DNA of 64,000 bases, from contig PBSN01000013.1 of assembly GCA_002726235.1 (NCBI GenBank), forward strand, positions 14,124-78,123. The letters are read 5' to 3'. Both the position numbers and the translations under genes were made by a program. The notes beneath the pieces were generated by a model. That model had not been told where the DNA came from. It was given only the letters and a program-made list of their open reading frames with translations, and did not search any database. The first letter of the stretch is position 1, and each line of letters begins with the position of its first letter. Positions 10,428 through 20,426 of this stretch are shown here, piece by piece. Source of the DNA: Nitrospiraceae bacterium. GTDB taxonomy: Bacteria; Nitrospirota; Nitrospiria; Nitrospirales; UBA2166.

Positions 10428-10594
10428 CGCTTACAGTGAACTAGTGGTCATTGCGTATGCGGAGGACATTGGCCAGGATATTCACGCAGTGCGTACAGTG
10501 CGGTCGTAGTGCTGGAATACCTGAAGTGTACGTGGTTGTACGGTAAGGGTATTCGTGATGTGAGAACAAAGCTGGTGAGATTTTAGCATTCTAC

Positions 10595-12046
10595 TTAGTA
10601 TGCCCTGGCAAAGATGGCCGTTTGATTTGTTCTTTTTCCTGTCAGAACGCATTGCCCTTCTTCCTTAGCGTTCTCCATGGGGAGGCAACGAAGGGTTGCC
10701 TTGGTTTCCTTCTGGATTCGTTCTTCATCTTGAGTTGTGCCTGCCCAATGAACATGGAGAAACCCTCCTTGTTCCCGCAGCACGTCTTGGAATGCAGTGT
10801 ATGAGGTCACGCGATGCGTATTGTCGGTACGTTTCTGTAACGCTTGATGACGTAGATTTTCTTGAATGGAGTGAAGGAGTGTTCGTGTTTCCTGGGCGAC
10901 TCCAGCAAGTGGAACCCCAAAGTTTTTCCCTTCTTTTCCTGGGCGATCGCGGCGCGCGAGGACAGCACTTTGCTGTTGCACGTCTTTCGGTCCAATCTCA
11001 ATGCGAATGGGCACCCCTCGCATCTCCCAATCATTGAACTTGAAGCCAGGGGTCTGGTCGTCCCGACGGTCAACTTTGACTCGCATGCCTTCGTCTCGAA
11101 GGCTCGCGTGGACATGGTCAGCAATCTCCAACACGGGGCCCCGCTCAGCTTCTTTTCGCCAAATGGGTACGATCACAACTTGAATGGGCGCGAGCGCGGG
11201 CGGGAGGCGAAGCCCGCGGTCATCGCCGTGTGCCATGATCACGGCTCCAACCATCCGTGTGCTTATGCCCCAGCTTGTGGTATGGCACAATTGAGTAACA
11301 TTGTTTTGGTCGAGGAAGCTGACATTAAAGGCTTGAGCAAATTTTGTTCCCAAATAGTGACTCGTTCCCATTTGCAATGCCCAGCCGTTTCCCATCATTC
11401 CCTCGATCGTGTAGCTATCAACCGCACCGGCAAACTTTTCTCGGTCACTTTTGACACCTTTGATTACGGGGATGGCCGCATCGTTTTCTGCAAAGTCGAC
11501 GTAGACGTCCAACATGCGCAATGTTTCTTCTCTCGCTTCTTTCTCCGTCGCATGGGCGGTATGACCTTCCTGCCAGAGAAACTCCATCGTCCGTAAAAAA
11601 GGGCGGGTTCGCATTTCCCAGCGCACCACGTTGGCCCATTGATTAATCAATAGTGGCAAATCACGATAGGATTGAATCCATTTTGCGTAGTGGTGACCGA
11701 TGATGGTTTCCGAAGTTGGGCGAACGACCAGTGGTTCTTCTAAGGTGTTTCCCCCGCCTATCGTCACGACTGCAAGTTCGGGGGAAAAGCCTTCAATGTG
11801 CTCCGTTTCTTTTTGTAGAAAACTCTTCGGGATGAAGAGCGGAAAATACGCGTTCACATGGCCGGTCGCTTTGAAACGGCGATCGAGTCCTGATTGAATG
11901 GCTTCCCACAGTGCGTACCCGTAGGGTCGAATCACCATTGACCCGCGCACAGGTGAGTCTTCGGCTAGTTCAGCCTCGCGAATGACGTCGAGGTACCACC
12001 GCGAGTAATCTTCGTTCTGTGGTGTAATTTTATTGTTATCGGCCAT
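10595..12046 (-). CDS. proS: Prolyl-tRNA synthetase, short archaeal/eukaryote-like type
   Basis: 483 aa; YSRWYLDVIREAELAEDSPVRGSMVIRPYGYALWE; VRPTSETII; TTSWGISTRMVGAVIMAHGDDRGL. Confidence 0.93.
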   Translation of the reverse strand: MADNNKITPQNEDYSRWYLDVIREAELAEDSPVRGSMVIRPYGYALWEAIQSGLDRRFKATGHVNAYFPLFIPKSFLQKETEHIEGFSPELAVVTIGGGNTLEEPLVVRPTSETIIGHHYAKWIQSYRDLPLLINQWANVVRWEMRTRPFLRTMEFLWQEGHTAHATEKEAREETLRMLDVYVDFAENDAAIPVIKGVKSDREKFAGAVDSYTIEGMMGNGWALQMGTSHYLGTKFAQAFNVSFLDQNNVTQLCHTTSWGISTRMVGAVIMAHGDDRGLRLPPALAPIQVVIVPIWRKEAERGPVLEIADHVHASLRDEGMRVKVDRRDDQTPGFKFNDWEMRGVPIRIEIGPKDVQQQSAVLARRDRPGKEGKNFGVPLAGVAQETRTLLHSIQENLRHQALQKRTDNTHRVTSYTAFQDVLREQGGFLHVHWAGTTQDEERIQKETKATLRCLPMENAKEEGQCVLTGKRTNQTAIFARAY

Positions 12047-12064
12047 GGGGCGATCTTTTTCTCA

Positions 12065-12616
12065 TCATGTCATGCTCTTCCTCTGGTACGCTACGACACG
12101 CTCAATGAATTTGGTCCGTACGACGCGGTGCTGTAGACGGGTCTCATCCTCGACGGGAAGCGAGGGACAATGGGTGGTGACCACTGAAGCGAATAGTCCT
12201 CGCCCATGTGCAACAAGGGAATGGGCTTGGTACACGGGGACGTCGTCCAACCCGCAGGATGGTGAGCGCGCTTTCAGAATAAATCCGTGGATGCCTGTTG
12301 TCAGCAGATCACGCATCCGGAAGTCCGAAAATTTCAAAAGCATCTCTGTCATATCTTGATTGGAGCCGGACGTCATTAATCTTGGAGTGTCCGGTGTTCC
12401 TATCATCTGGAGGGTTTCGCGTGGGATGCCGAGGCCGCATTCAACTTCAGGACATACGGGAACCCATTGGAAGTGGGTTCCTAACTCTTCCGCAATAACT
12501 TGGGTGTTCTTATGCCCTCCGTCGTACCGGACACGCTCGCCAAGCAAACAGCGGCTAATGCCAACACGAGGACGCAATGGGATGTCGCAGAGTTCTTTGA
12601 AAACAGGGGGTTTCAT
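12065..12616 (-). CDS. DUF523 (YbbK-like) family protein
   Basis: RVGISRCLLGERVRYDGGHK...PVCPEVECGLGIPRE...GFILKARSPSCGL; start taken as MKPPVFKELCD rather than the TTG at 12841. Confidence 0.75.
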   Translation of the reverse strand: MKPPVFKELCDIPLRPRVGISRCLLGERVRYDGGHKNTQVIAEELGTHFQWVPVCPEVECGLGIPRETLQMIGTPDTPRLMTSGSNQDMTEMLLKFSDFRMRDLLTTGIHGFILKARSPSCGLDDVPVYQAHSLVAHGRGLFASVVTTHCPSLPVEDETRLQHRVVRTKFIERVVAYQRKSMT

Positions 12617-12636
12617 GAATTCATGCGGCAGACCAG

Positions 12637-12771
12637 TTACAGATTGTTTTTGAAATTTCTTTTCACTCGTTTCGTGTTGAAATAGCGATAGATGCGAACG
12701 ACAAGCGGAATAGCGATGATGAGTACAATGGTTGCACCCATGAAGAATTCTTCTTCGGAAATGGCGAACAT
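12637..12771 (-). CDS. Small single-TM protein (44 aa)
   Basis: MFAISEEEFFMGATIVLIIAIPLVVRIYRYFNTKRVKRNFKNNL* between queC and the DUF523 gene; below the ORF-track length cutoff. Confidence 0.55.
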   Translation of the reverse strand: MFAISEEEFFMGATIVLIIAIPLVVRIYRYFNTKRVKRNFKNNL

Positions 12772-12774
12772 GAG

Positions 12775-13473
12775 CTAACGAGCCTCCAATGCCGGATCCG
12801 GTATGCCTGCTTCGTGAAACCCCTTTTGTCTGAGGAGGCAACTATCGCATTCGCCGCACGGCTTGCCCTGAGGTGATGGATCATAACAGCTGTGGGTAAG
12901 GCTGAACGGCACTCCGAGTTCGATGCCTTTCAAAATAATCTCTGCTTTGGTGAGCTGAAGCAGTGGTGCGTACACCGTGATTGGTGACCCCTCTATCCCT
13001 TGTTGTGTGCCGAGCCGAGCTAATGCATTGAATGCCATCACGAACTCCGGGCGGCAGTCTGGGTATCCCGCGTAGTCGAGCATATTGGCGCCAAAAAAGA
13101 TAGCCGATGCGCCAAGTGACTCGGCCCATGCGAGAGCAAGGGAAAGAAAGATAGTGTTTCGTCCTGGCACGTAGGTGGAGGGGATGCCCTGCCCAATGCG
13201 CTCGACCGTTCTGCCCTTTGGCACGGGGATGGAGGTGGTGAGCGCGGAGCGACTGATGGTGCGGAGATCAACATCAAGAACTAGTGAAGAGGCAGTTTTA
13301 AGGCTCGTCGCGACCTGTTGCGCATGGGCAATTTCAATCTCATGCCGTTGACCATAATTCAGAATAAGGCAGTGGCACTCATACCCATCGGCCATTGCGA
13401 TTGCGGTGGTAACGGTTGAATCCAGGCCTCCGCTGGTAAGGACCACGGCTTGGGTGGCATCCGCTGTACTCAT
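12775..13473 (-). CDS. queC: 7-cyano-7-deazaguanine synthase
   Basis: VVLTSGGLDSTVTTAIA PP-loop; YVPGRNTIFLSLALAWAESLGA; CGECDSCLLRQKGF Zn site. Confidence 0.93.
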   Translation of the reverse strand: MSTADATQAVVLTSGGLDSTVTTAIAMADGYECHCLILNYGQRHEIEIAHAQQVATSLKTASSLVLDVDLRTISRSALTTSIPVPKGRTVERIGQGIPSTYVPGRNTIFLSLALAWAESLGASAIFFGANMLDYAGYPDCRPEFVMAFNALARLGTQQGIEGSPITVYAPLLQLTKAEIILKGIELGVPFSLTHSCYDPSPQGKPCGECDSCLLRQKGFHEAGIPDPALEAR

Positions 13474-14549
13474 GAAAGGGGGCGCTCTCCGAGTGTAATA
13501 TCCACAGTGCGTTGTGTCTTGCCGCGGATAAAAGTGACGCGTACTGTTGCTCCAGGTGTATGGCGACGCATCTCTCGGCCAAGGTCTTCGACCGATGTGA
13601 CGGGTTTCCCGGCGAGGGAGGTAATCACATCGCCTCCAATGATCACGATGGAGTTCCCGATCAGTACTTGTCGGGTTCCGCCACGAAGTCCTGCCTTGGC
13701 GGCGGGACCGTTCTTGAAGACACGAACGAGGAGAACTGCTTGCTTGACAGGGAGCTCAAGCGCCTGCGCAACTCTTGGAAGAAGGGTCTGCATATCAGCA
13801 CCCATCCACGGGTAGGATACATATCCCTTGCTGATGAGTTCGTCGATGATGCGTTTTGCCGTATGGATGGGGATGGCAAAGCCAATACCGACACTTCCGC
13901 CTGAAGGCGTGAAAATTGCGGTATTGATTCCAATCATTTTTCCGGAGGAATCCAGCAGTGGGCCACCGGAATTCCCCGAATTAATCGCGGCATCGGTCTG
14001 TATCACGTTTTCAAGTTCAACTCCACCAACCTGCAGCGTTTTCCGAATTGAACTAATCACTCCTGTTGTGAGTGTTTGATTTAGTGCGAATGGGTTGCCG
14101 ATGGCAAGAACTTTTTGTCCAGTTCTGAGATTACGCGAGTTGCCTATGGAAATAACCGAGAGTCGTTCAGGGGGGGCATCAATGCGCAGTGTTGCTAGGT
14201 CGCTCAGCGGATCAGCTCCGACGAGTTGGGCTTCCCATTGACTCCCATCCGACAGGGTGACTTCAAGTCGCTGGGCTCCTCGTACTACATGATAATTCGT
14301 CACGATATGTCCGCTCAGATCGATGATCGCGCCAGACCCAGACCCTTCTTGCGGAATCGGTGTCATAAAAAAGTCATATGACACGGATCGAGTCGTGATA
14401 TTCACAACAGCTGCCTTGGTATTGTTGTAGACCTGAATGGTATTTTCTTCATCCTGTGTGTGTGCCGGTGAATAGGATGGATGCACGAACAACACGAACA
14501 TGAAGAATATGCTTACGACCGCCCAAAGTGTCTTGTTGCTAGATGACAT
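13470..14549 (-). CDS. S1C serine protease with PDZ domain (DegP/HtrA family)
   Basis: VTNYHVV, SDLATLRID, INSGNSGGPLLD catalytic motifs and a C-terminal PDZ; signal peptide. Confidence 0.9.
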   Translation of the reverse strand: MSSSNKTLWAVVSIFFMFVLFVHPSYSPAHTQDEENTIQVYNNTKAAVVNITTRSVSYDFFMTPIPQEGSGSGAIIDLSGHIVTNYHVVRGAQRLEVTLSDGSQWEAQLVGADPLSDLATLRIDAPPERLSVISIGNSRNLRTGQKVLAIGNPFALNQTLTTGVISSIRKTLQVGGVELENVIQTDAAINSGNSGGPLLDSSGKMIGINTAIFTPSGGSVGIGFAIPIHTAKRIIDELISKGYVSYPWMGADMQTLLPRVAQALELPVKQAVLLVRVFKNGPAAKAGLRGGTRQVLIGNSIVIIGGDVITSLAGKPVTSVEDLGREMRRHTPGATVRVTFIRGKTQRTVDITLGERPLS

Positions 14550-14599
14550 GATCTACAAGGTTCCTGTTTAAATACACGGTGAAACTCATAACATGGCAT

Positions 14600-16333
14600 T
14601 TATGGTTTTACAAGATGGAATTGCGTTTCGTACAGGGTGCGGTACGTTGCACTGCGAGTTATCAGTGCATTATGTGGTCCCTGGTCGATAATGCGGCCAC
14701 CCATAAGCACTAGGATACGATCGGCATGTTGTAGCGTTGCCAAACGATGCGCGATGATAAAGGTGGTTCGATTGCGTGTCAGTTCGTTCAGTGCCGCACG
14801 TATTTTCACTTCAGTTTCTGTATCGATGCTTGAAGTGGCCTCGTCGAAGACGATGATTGGAGGATCTTTGAGAAGGACGCGGGCGATGGCGAGTCGCTGC
14901 TTCTGACCAACCGATAATTTTACGCCACGTTCTCCCACTAATGTCTCGTATTGCTCGGGGAGGGAGGCAATGAACTCGTGGGCTCTGGCTGCTCTGGCAA
15001 CCGCTTCGATGTGGCTGAAATTGGCTGCTAGATCGCCGTACGCAATGTTTTCCCGAACGGTGCCATTGAAGAGGAACGGTTCTTGTTGTACCATCCCTAT
15101 GTGATCGCGCACGTAGGCGAGTGGGAGCGCGCGAAGATCATGGTCATCGAGAAAAATACTTCCTTGTTTTACGTCATAGAAGCGCATGAGTAGCTTAAGG
15201 AATGTACTCTTTCCGGCTCCGGAATGTCCGACAAGAGCAATGCGCTCCCCTGCCTGAACTGCAAAACTCATGTTCGTGAGGACCGGTGTAGCAGGTCGGT
15301 AGCTGAACGTCACATTCTTGGCTGTCACATTTCCACGTAGACGATGTGATGGCGTTGTTACGCCCGGTTGGTCCCGGACTTCTGGCGTGGCATCTAGGAT
15401 TTCGACAACACGATCGCCTGCAGCAAGCGCGCTCTGAAGCATGTTGTTGACCGAATGGATTTGGTTGATCGGGATATAGAACAATGCAACGTAGGCAAGA
15501 AACGCGACGAGTTCGCCGACCGTAAGCTGACCTGCCTGAACCTGCGTCGTTCCGTACCAGAGAATAAGGACACTTCCAAGGCTTCCCATAAAAATCATGC
15601 TGGGCGAATATGTTGCCCATAGCCGCATCACTTGAAGGGTGCTTTCGCAATAGGCGGCGCTTCGCTGTCTGAATCGTTCTCGTTCGTAGGAATGGCGATT
15701 AAACGACATGGTTTCTCTGATGCCTGAGAGCGCGTCCTGAAGATAGGCGTTGAGTTCAGCTACGGCTCGTCGGATCGTGTGATAGAAGCGATGGATGGTT
15801 CTGGTATACAGCACCGCAACGAGAACAAGTACTGGAATGGGAAGCAATGACAGGATGGCAAGTTTCCAGTTGAGAGAAAATAAGATGATTGATATTCCAA
15901 TCAGGGTTAACGATGCCATCAAGAGCGTCTCGAGTCCATCGATAAAGATACGTTCGATGTTTTCCACGTCATTGCTGACTCGGCTCATGATTTCTCCAGT
16001 TTGCCTGTGTTCGTAATAGGCAATTGAGAGGCGCTGGAGAGACTCGAACACTTTTTCACGAAGGTCGTAGATCACTTTTTGTTCGAGGGTGTTGTTGAAA
16101 CGGATTCGTAGACTGGCGGCGATATTACGTCCAGTGTGTGCGGCGATGAGCGCACCGATAAGCCATGGGAGGAACGTGTCGTGCCCTCCAACAATAACAT
16201 CGTCGATGATGAGTTTGATGATCCATGGCGGAACAAGATCAAGCGCGGTCACTCCCGCTGCTGTGATCAAGGTAAGCGAGGATAGAACCCAGTATGGTTG
16301 GATAAAAGCAAGGACGCGGAGCAGCGATTTCAG
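14600..16333 (-). CDS. ABC transporter, fused permease/ATPase (MsbA-like exporter)
   Basis: Walker A GHSGAGKST, LSVGQKQRLAIARVLLKDP signature, VFDEATSSID Walker B. Reading frame extends upstream of the listed TTG (LKSLLRVLAFIQPYWVLSSLT) to a CTG overlapping the lipA stop. Confidence 0.88.
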   Translation of the reverse strand: MKSLLRVLAFIQPYWVLSSLTLITAAGVTALDLVPPWIIKLIIDDVIVGGHDTFLPWLIGALIAAHTGRNIAASLRIRFNNTLEQKVIYDLREKVFESLQRLSIAYYEHRQTGEIMSRVSNDVENIERIFIDGLETLLMASLTLIGISIILFSLNWKLAILSLLPIPVLVLVAVLYTRTIHRFYHTIRRAVAELNAYLQDALSGIRETMSFNRHSYERERFRQRSAAYCESTLQVMRLWATYSPSMIFMGSLGSVLILWYGTTQVQAGQLTVGELVAFLAYVALFYIPINQIHSVNNMLQSALAAGDRVVEILDATPEVRDQPGVTTPSHRLRGNVTAKNVTFSYRPATPVLTNMSFAVQAGERIALVGHSGAGKSTFLKLLMRFYDVKQGSIFLDDHDLRALPLAYVRDHIGMVQQEPFLFNGTVRENIAYGDLAANFSHIEAVARAARAHEFIASLPEQYETLVGERGVKLSVGQKQRLAIARVLLKDPPIIVFDEATSSIDTETEVKIRAALNELTRNRTTFIIAHRLATLQHADRILVLMGGRIIDQGPHNALITRSATYRTLYETQFHLVKP

Positions 16334-17232
16334 TGACGGACCTCCCGCCCCTGTTGTTCGGCATGGTACGAGCTGCGTACAAGCGGTCCGGATTCCACGT
16401 GAGTGAACCCCTTGTTGATGCCGGTGGTACGTAGCGCTTCAAATTCTAGTGGTTCGTAAAATCGTGAAACTTGGCGATGGGCATTGGTTGGCTGGAGGTA
16501 CTGACCGATGGTGAGTATTTCGCACCCGACGGAGCGAAGATCGTCCATGACGGTCTCTACTTCCGCTATCGACTCGCCCATGCCGACGATCATGCCGGAT
16601 TTTGTCATGATTCCAGATTGCATGGCATGCGCGAGTACATTAAGTGATCGACAGTAGTTGCCTTGTGGTCGAACAGAATGAAACAGGCGTGGCACGGTTT
16701 CGATATTATGGTTTACGATGTCCGGATGAGCACCAAGGGTGACGTCAAGGGCACTGGTTTCTCCCTTGAAGTCGGGAATTAAAACTTCAATGCGACAATT
16801 GGGTGTTTGTGTTCGAATGTGGCGGATCGTTGCCGCAAATTCCGCACTTCCACCATCTGAGAGATCGTCACGATTTGGGGAGGTGATGACTACGTGTCGA
16901 AGCCCTAAGCGTTCCACCACCTGCGCGATTCTCAGGGGTTCCCCTGGGTCTATTGCAAGGGGCTTGCCTGTTGTAACGGAACAGTATTCGCACCGTCTGG
17001 TGCAAATCTCTCCGAGGATCATCAGGGTCGCGGTCTGATTATTCCAGCATTCCCAGATGTTGGGGCACCGAGCTTCCTCACAGATGGTGTGAAGTGAGAA
17101 TTTCTCGGTGAGGTGTTTTATCTGGGCATAACGAGGTCCAGATTTGAGGTGTATGCGAAACCATGGAGGGAGGGATTTTCGCTCACCTCCTGCATTTGAA
17201 CGGGCTCGTGAGACTGGTGCGCCTCGATGCAA
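16330..17232 (-). CDS. lipA: Lipoyl synthase
   Basis: Radical SAM CTRRCEYCSV, CEEARCPNIWECW N-terminal cluster, GLRHVVITSPNRDDL. Start placed at TTG 17232 after AAGGAG. Confidence 0.92.
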   Translation of the reverse strand: MHRGAPVSRARSNAGGERKSLPPWFRIHLKSGPRYAQIKHLTEKFSLHTICEEARCPNIWECWNNQTATLMILGEICTRRCEYCSVTTGKPLAIDPGEPLRIAQVVERLGLRHVVITSPNRDDLSDGGSAEFAATIRHIRTQTPNCRIEVLIPDFKGETSALDVTLGAHPDIVNHNIETVPRLFHSVRPQGNYCRSLNVLAHAMQSGIMTKSGMIVGMGESIAEVETVMDDLRSVGCEILTIGQYLQPTNAHRQVSRFYEPLEFEALRTTGINKGFTHVESGPLVRSSYHAEQQGREVRH

Positions 17233-17242
17233 TGGCGACTCC

Positions 17243-17590
17243 TTAACCCCGCACTTGACTCCAACATAGGTTCTCGTCGATCTCTTTATCGGGATTGAGA
17301 TCTCTGGCTTTTTGAAGCAGCACTTCCTTGGTTTCGGGTTGTTGTGGATCCGGTATACAGCAGTCGTCGACGGGGCAGACGGCTTGGCATTGTATATCGT
17401 CAAAGTGCCCCACGCATTCTGTGCAACGATCGTGGGTAATAACATAAAGCGTGTCGCCCTCCCCGTCTCCTTCGGAGACCTTGTAGCCTTTAGCTTCGGC
17501 GTCGCTTCTTACTTCAAAAATTGCTTCGTTGGGACACTCTGGAAGGCATGCGCCACAATTAATGCACTCTTCGGTAATTTTAACTGACAT
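17243..17590 (-). CDS. 2[4Fe-4S] ferredoxin (YfhL-like)
   Basis: MSVKITEECINCGACLPECPNEAIF...CTECVGHFDDIQCQAVCPVDDC. Confidence 0.9.
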   Translation of the reverse strand: MSVKITEECINCGACLPECPNEAIFEVRSDAEAKGYKVSEGDGEGDTLYVITHDRCTECVGHFDDIQCQAVCPVDDCCIPDPQQPETKEVLLQKARDLNPDKEIDENLCWSQVRG

Positions 17591-17786
17591 GAACCGTCCT
17601 CCTTGAATTATTTCTTCTGTCAGTACAGAAAAGCATCGCAAGTTAGCAAGGAAACATGGACTATGATAGCAGTTTGGGGCACCAAAGCCCAATAGTAGCA
17701 AGTACATAGATGCTGGGAATAAGGGCATCAGCGTGGTTAATAAGACCTACCACAGGCGTGGGCATGGGCCTAGCGAAAATATAATG

Positions 17787-17816
17787 TTGACGTTTATTTC
17801 CTCTTTTCGCTATTCT
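17787..17816 (+). promoter_or_regulatory. Candidate sigma70-type promoter upstream of the Rrf2 regulator
   Basis: TTGACG - 18 bp - TATTCT, about 40 bp upstream of the ATG at 17858. Confidence 0.35.
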
Positions 17817-17857
17817 GCGTTTTTTTTCAAAGGTGCGAGAAAGGTTTTAGGAGTGTC

Positions 17858-18304
17858 ATGAAAATCAGTCGGCTTGAAGAATACGGTCTGCGGTGTATGT
17901 TGCAGCTTGTACAGCATGTTGGGGAGCCAATGAGGGTCGAGGCAATTGCCAAACTGGAAGGGTTGTCGAAGGCTTATGTGGCGAAGATCATGTCTCCGCT
18001 ACGGCGAGCTGGTCTCGTCCTCAGTGTTCGCGGCGTGCGAGGGGGATACCTGTTGGTCCGTCCGCCGGAGATGATCACCCTCACTGAGGTTCTGTTTGCA
18101 CTTGAGGCTACTGAGGTAGACGAGGGGTTTTGTCGAACGCATAGCGGAAATTGTCCACGGTGTATCCATATGTCGGATTGTGGGATTCGGGCGATGTGGA
18201 TGCAGGTCACTGCGCAGACGTATCACGCGCTGTCGCATATCACGCTGGCTCAGTTGCTTGGAAAAGAAACTGTAGTTGCCAAGCGCATCAAACAGCATTT
18301 TTAG
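17858..18304 (+). CDS. Rrf2-family regulator with Cys ligands
   Basis: MKISRLEEYGLRCMLQLVQH winged-helix; FCRTHSGNCPRCIHMSDC Cys cluster. Confidence 0.88.
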   Translation: MKISRLEEYGLRCMLQLVQHVGEPMRVEAIAKLEGLSKAYVAKIMSPLRRAGLVLSVRGVRGGYLLVRPPEMITLTEVLFALEATEVDEGFCRTHSGNCPRCIHMSDCGIRAMWMQVTAQTYHALSHITLAQLLGKETVVAKRIKQHF

Positions 18305-18408
18305 CGGGGGGAACATTGTCGTCATCACTTCCAGGCGCCCAATAATCGGTATTGTCTTTCGGCGACACGATGTCGACCATGTGTATGTCACACAAAAGGA
18401 GATTATCT

Positions 18409-18963
18409 ATGGGAAAAGTTATCTCAATTGAACCGACACCCAACCCGCATGCAAAGAAGTTCATGTTGGATAGTCCGGTATGTACAGGAAGTGCACGATC
18501 GTTTGAAAAAATAAATGATGGGATAGTAGATCCCCTAGCACACGCCCTATTTGAGATTGACCATATCACTTCAATTTTTTATGTGCAGGAGTTCGTGACG
18601 GTGAGTAAGGCTCCTGATGTTTCGTGGGATGCGCTGGAACAGCAGATCATTTCGACGATTGAAGCGAATCTTGATGCTGTCATTGGGAGCAGGGAAAAAG
18701 AACCTGAGCATGCCAATGCGTCTACTACAGCCTCCAATCCACTTCTCGAAAAAATCAATGCGGTTCTAGACGAGAAAGTTCGTCCCGCGTTGGCTGGTGA
18801 TGGGGGTGGGCTTAATGTCCTCGGGCTTGATGGCCTCACGTTGAAGATTCACTATCAAGGGGCTTGTGGGAGCTGTCCCAGTGCAACTACAGGCACGATG
18901 ATGGCAATAGAGAATGTACTCAAGAAAGACGTTGATGAGCGAATCCAGGTCACCCTGGCTTAG
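18409..18963 (+). CDS. Nfu/NifU-type Fe-S scaffold (Nfu_N + NifU C-terminal domain)
   Basis: ISIEPTPNPHAKKFML and ACGSCPSATTGTMMAIENVL (CxxC). Confidence 0.88.
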   Translation: MGKVISIEPTPNPHAKKFMLDSPVCTGSARSFEKINDGIVDPLAHALFEIDHITSIFYVQEFVTVSKAPDVSWDALEQQIISTIEANLDAVIGSREKEPEHANASTTASNPLLEKINAVLDEKVRPALAGDGGGLNVLGLDGLTLKIHYQGACGSCPSATTGTMMAIENVLKKDVDERIQVTLA

Positions 18964-18975
18964 CAGGGAGGAGTT

Positions 18976-20085
18976 ATGTCGGATGCGATATGCGCTGTGC
19001 GCGAGGAGGCTGTTCTTCATGTTCTCCGAACCGTCCAAGACCCAGATCTTCATAAGGACATTGTCAGCCTCGGTTTCATCAAGAATCTAGCGATTGCAGG
19101 GACCAAAGTTAGTTTTGATGTTGAACTGACAACACCTGCTTGCCCGGTTAAAGAACAACTAAAACAGGAATGTTATGACAAGGTGCTGGCCTTGGATGGT
19201 GTGGCGGAAGTCGACATTTCAATGACCTCGAATGTTCGGGCGCGAGAGGTTCAGAGTTCGATTGCGATACCAGGAGTCAAAAACGTGCTTGCTGTCGCGA
19301 GTGGAAAAGGTGGCGTCGGGAAGTCAACGGCAAGCGTCAATATTGCGTTGGCGCTGCAGGCGACAGGAGCGCGTGTTGGGTTGCTGGACGCTGATATTTA
19401 TGGACCGAGCATTCCGACCATGCTGGGTATCGACGGCGCTCTTGAAAAGACAGCGGAGAATAAACTCGTCCCAAAAGAAAAGTTTGGGCTTCGTGTTATG
19501 TCGATGGGTTTTCTGGTCTCTGACGATGCTCCCGTGGTATGGCGTGGGCCAATGGTGCATGGCATCCTGCAACAATTCCTTGGCCAGGTGTTATGGAATG
19601 ACTTGGACTATCTCATTGTTGATATGCCCCCGGGGACGGGAGATGCGCAGTTGACCCTCACACAGTCAGCCCCTCTCGCTGGCGCGGTCATTATTACGAC
19701 TCCACAAGACGTCAGTTTGATTGATGCACGACGCGGTTTGAGGATGTTCGAACAGGTAAACGTTCCTGTGCTTGGCCTGATTGAGAACATGAGCTTTTTT
19801 GTCTGCCACACGTGTGATGAACGGCACGATATTTTTCGTCATGGTGGTGGCAAGAAGGTGAGTGAAGAGCTAAGAATTCCATTCCTTGGGGAGATTCCCA
19901 TTGATCCCAGCATTGTGCTTGGCGGAGATACGGGTGTGCCCATTGTGCAGCAGGCTCCAAGGTCTGCTGCAGCCAAGGCGTATCACTCAATTGCGTCAAA
20001 TATAGCCGCGGGATTGAGCATGGCTGCCATGGAGCTTATCGATCCTGCAGACCTGAAATTGCAATGGAAAACCACGTCTCAGTAG
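18976..20085 (+). CDS. Mrp/NBP35-family Fe-S carrier ATPase with N-terminal DUF59/MIP18 domain
   Basis: VASGKGGVGKSTASVNIALAL; VVWRGPMVHGILQQFL; LIVDMPPGTGDAQLTL. Confidence 0.93.
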   Translation: MSDAICAVREEAVLHVLRTVQDPDLHKDIVSLGFIKNLAIAGTKVSFDVELTTPACPVKEQLKQECYDKVLALDGVAEVDISMTSNVRAREVQSSIAIPGVKNVLAVASGKGGVGKSTASVNIALALQATGARVGLLDADIYGPSIPTMLGIDGALEKTAENKLVPKEKFGLRVMSMGFLVSDDAPVVWRGPMVHGILQQFLGQVLWNDLDYLIVDMPPGTGDAQLTLTQSAPLAGAVIITTPQDVSLIDARRGLRMFEQVNVPVLGLIENMSFFVCHTCDERHDIFRHGGGKKVSEELRIPFLGEIPIDPSIVLGGDTGVPIVQQAPRSAAAKAYHSIASNIAAGLSMAAMELIDPADLKLQWKTTSQ

Positions 20086-20426
20086 TGACGGATCATCCTA
20101 TTGTGATCAACACGCTTCGACCTACCGGCATCCGCCAAATTGGTGAAAACGTATTAGGTATTACCTGGAATGATGGCCATGAAAGCCGTTATCCCGTCAA
20201 GGCACTACGAGAAGCGTGCGAATGTGCAGTTTGCATTGATGAATGGTCTGGAGAAAAGCGTATTGAGCCTGGCGCTATTCCTGAAGATGTGCATCCCCTA
20301 GAGATCAATCCTGTTGGTCTTTACGGTATCCGTATTGACTGGAGTGATGGGCATAACAGTGGTATTTATACCTTCCCGCATATTCGATCTTTATGTGCCT
20401 GTCTAACCTGCTCTGGATGTAAGTAG
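20064..20426 (+). CDS. DUF971 (gamma-butyrobetaine hydroxylase N-terminal-like) protein
   Basis: GITWNDGHESRYPVKALREACECAVCIDEWSGEKRI...YGIRIDWSDGHNSGIYTFPHIRSLC. Confidence 0.75.
   Translation: MENHVSVVTDHPIVINTLRPTGIRQIGENVLGITWNDGHESRYPVKALREACECAVCIDEWSGEKRIEPGAIPEDVHPLEINPVGLYGIRIDWSDGHNSGIYTFPHIRSLCACLTCSGCK

Noticed and set aside
10862-11596. 244-aa plus-strand ORF opposite proS
   Set aside because: Antisense to a highly conserved tRNA synthetase; no domain recognised.
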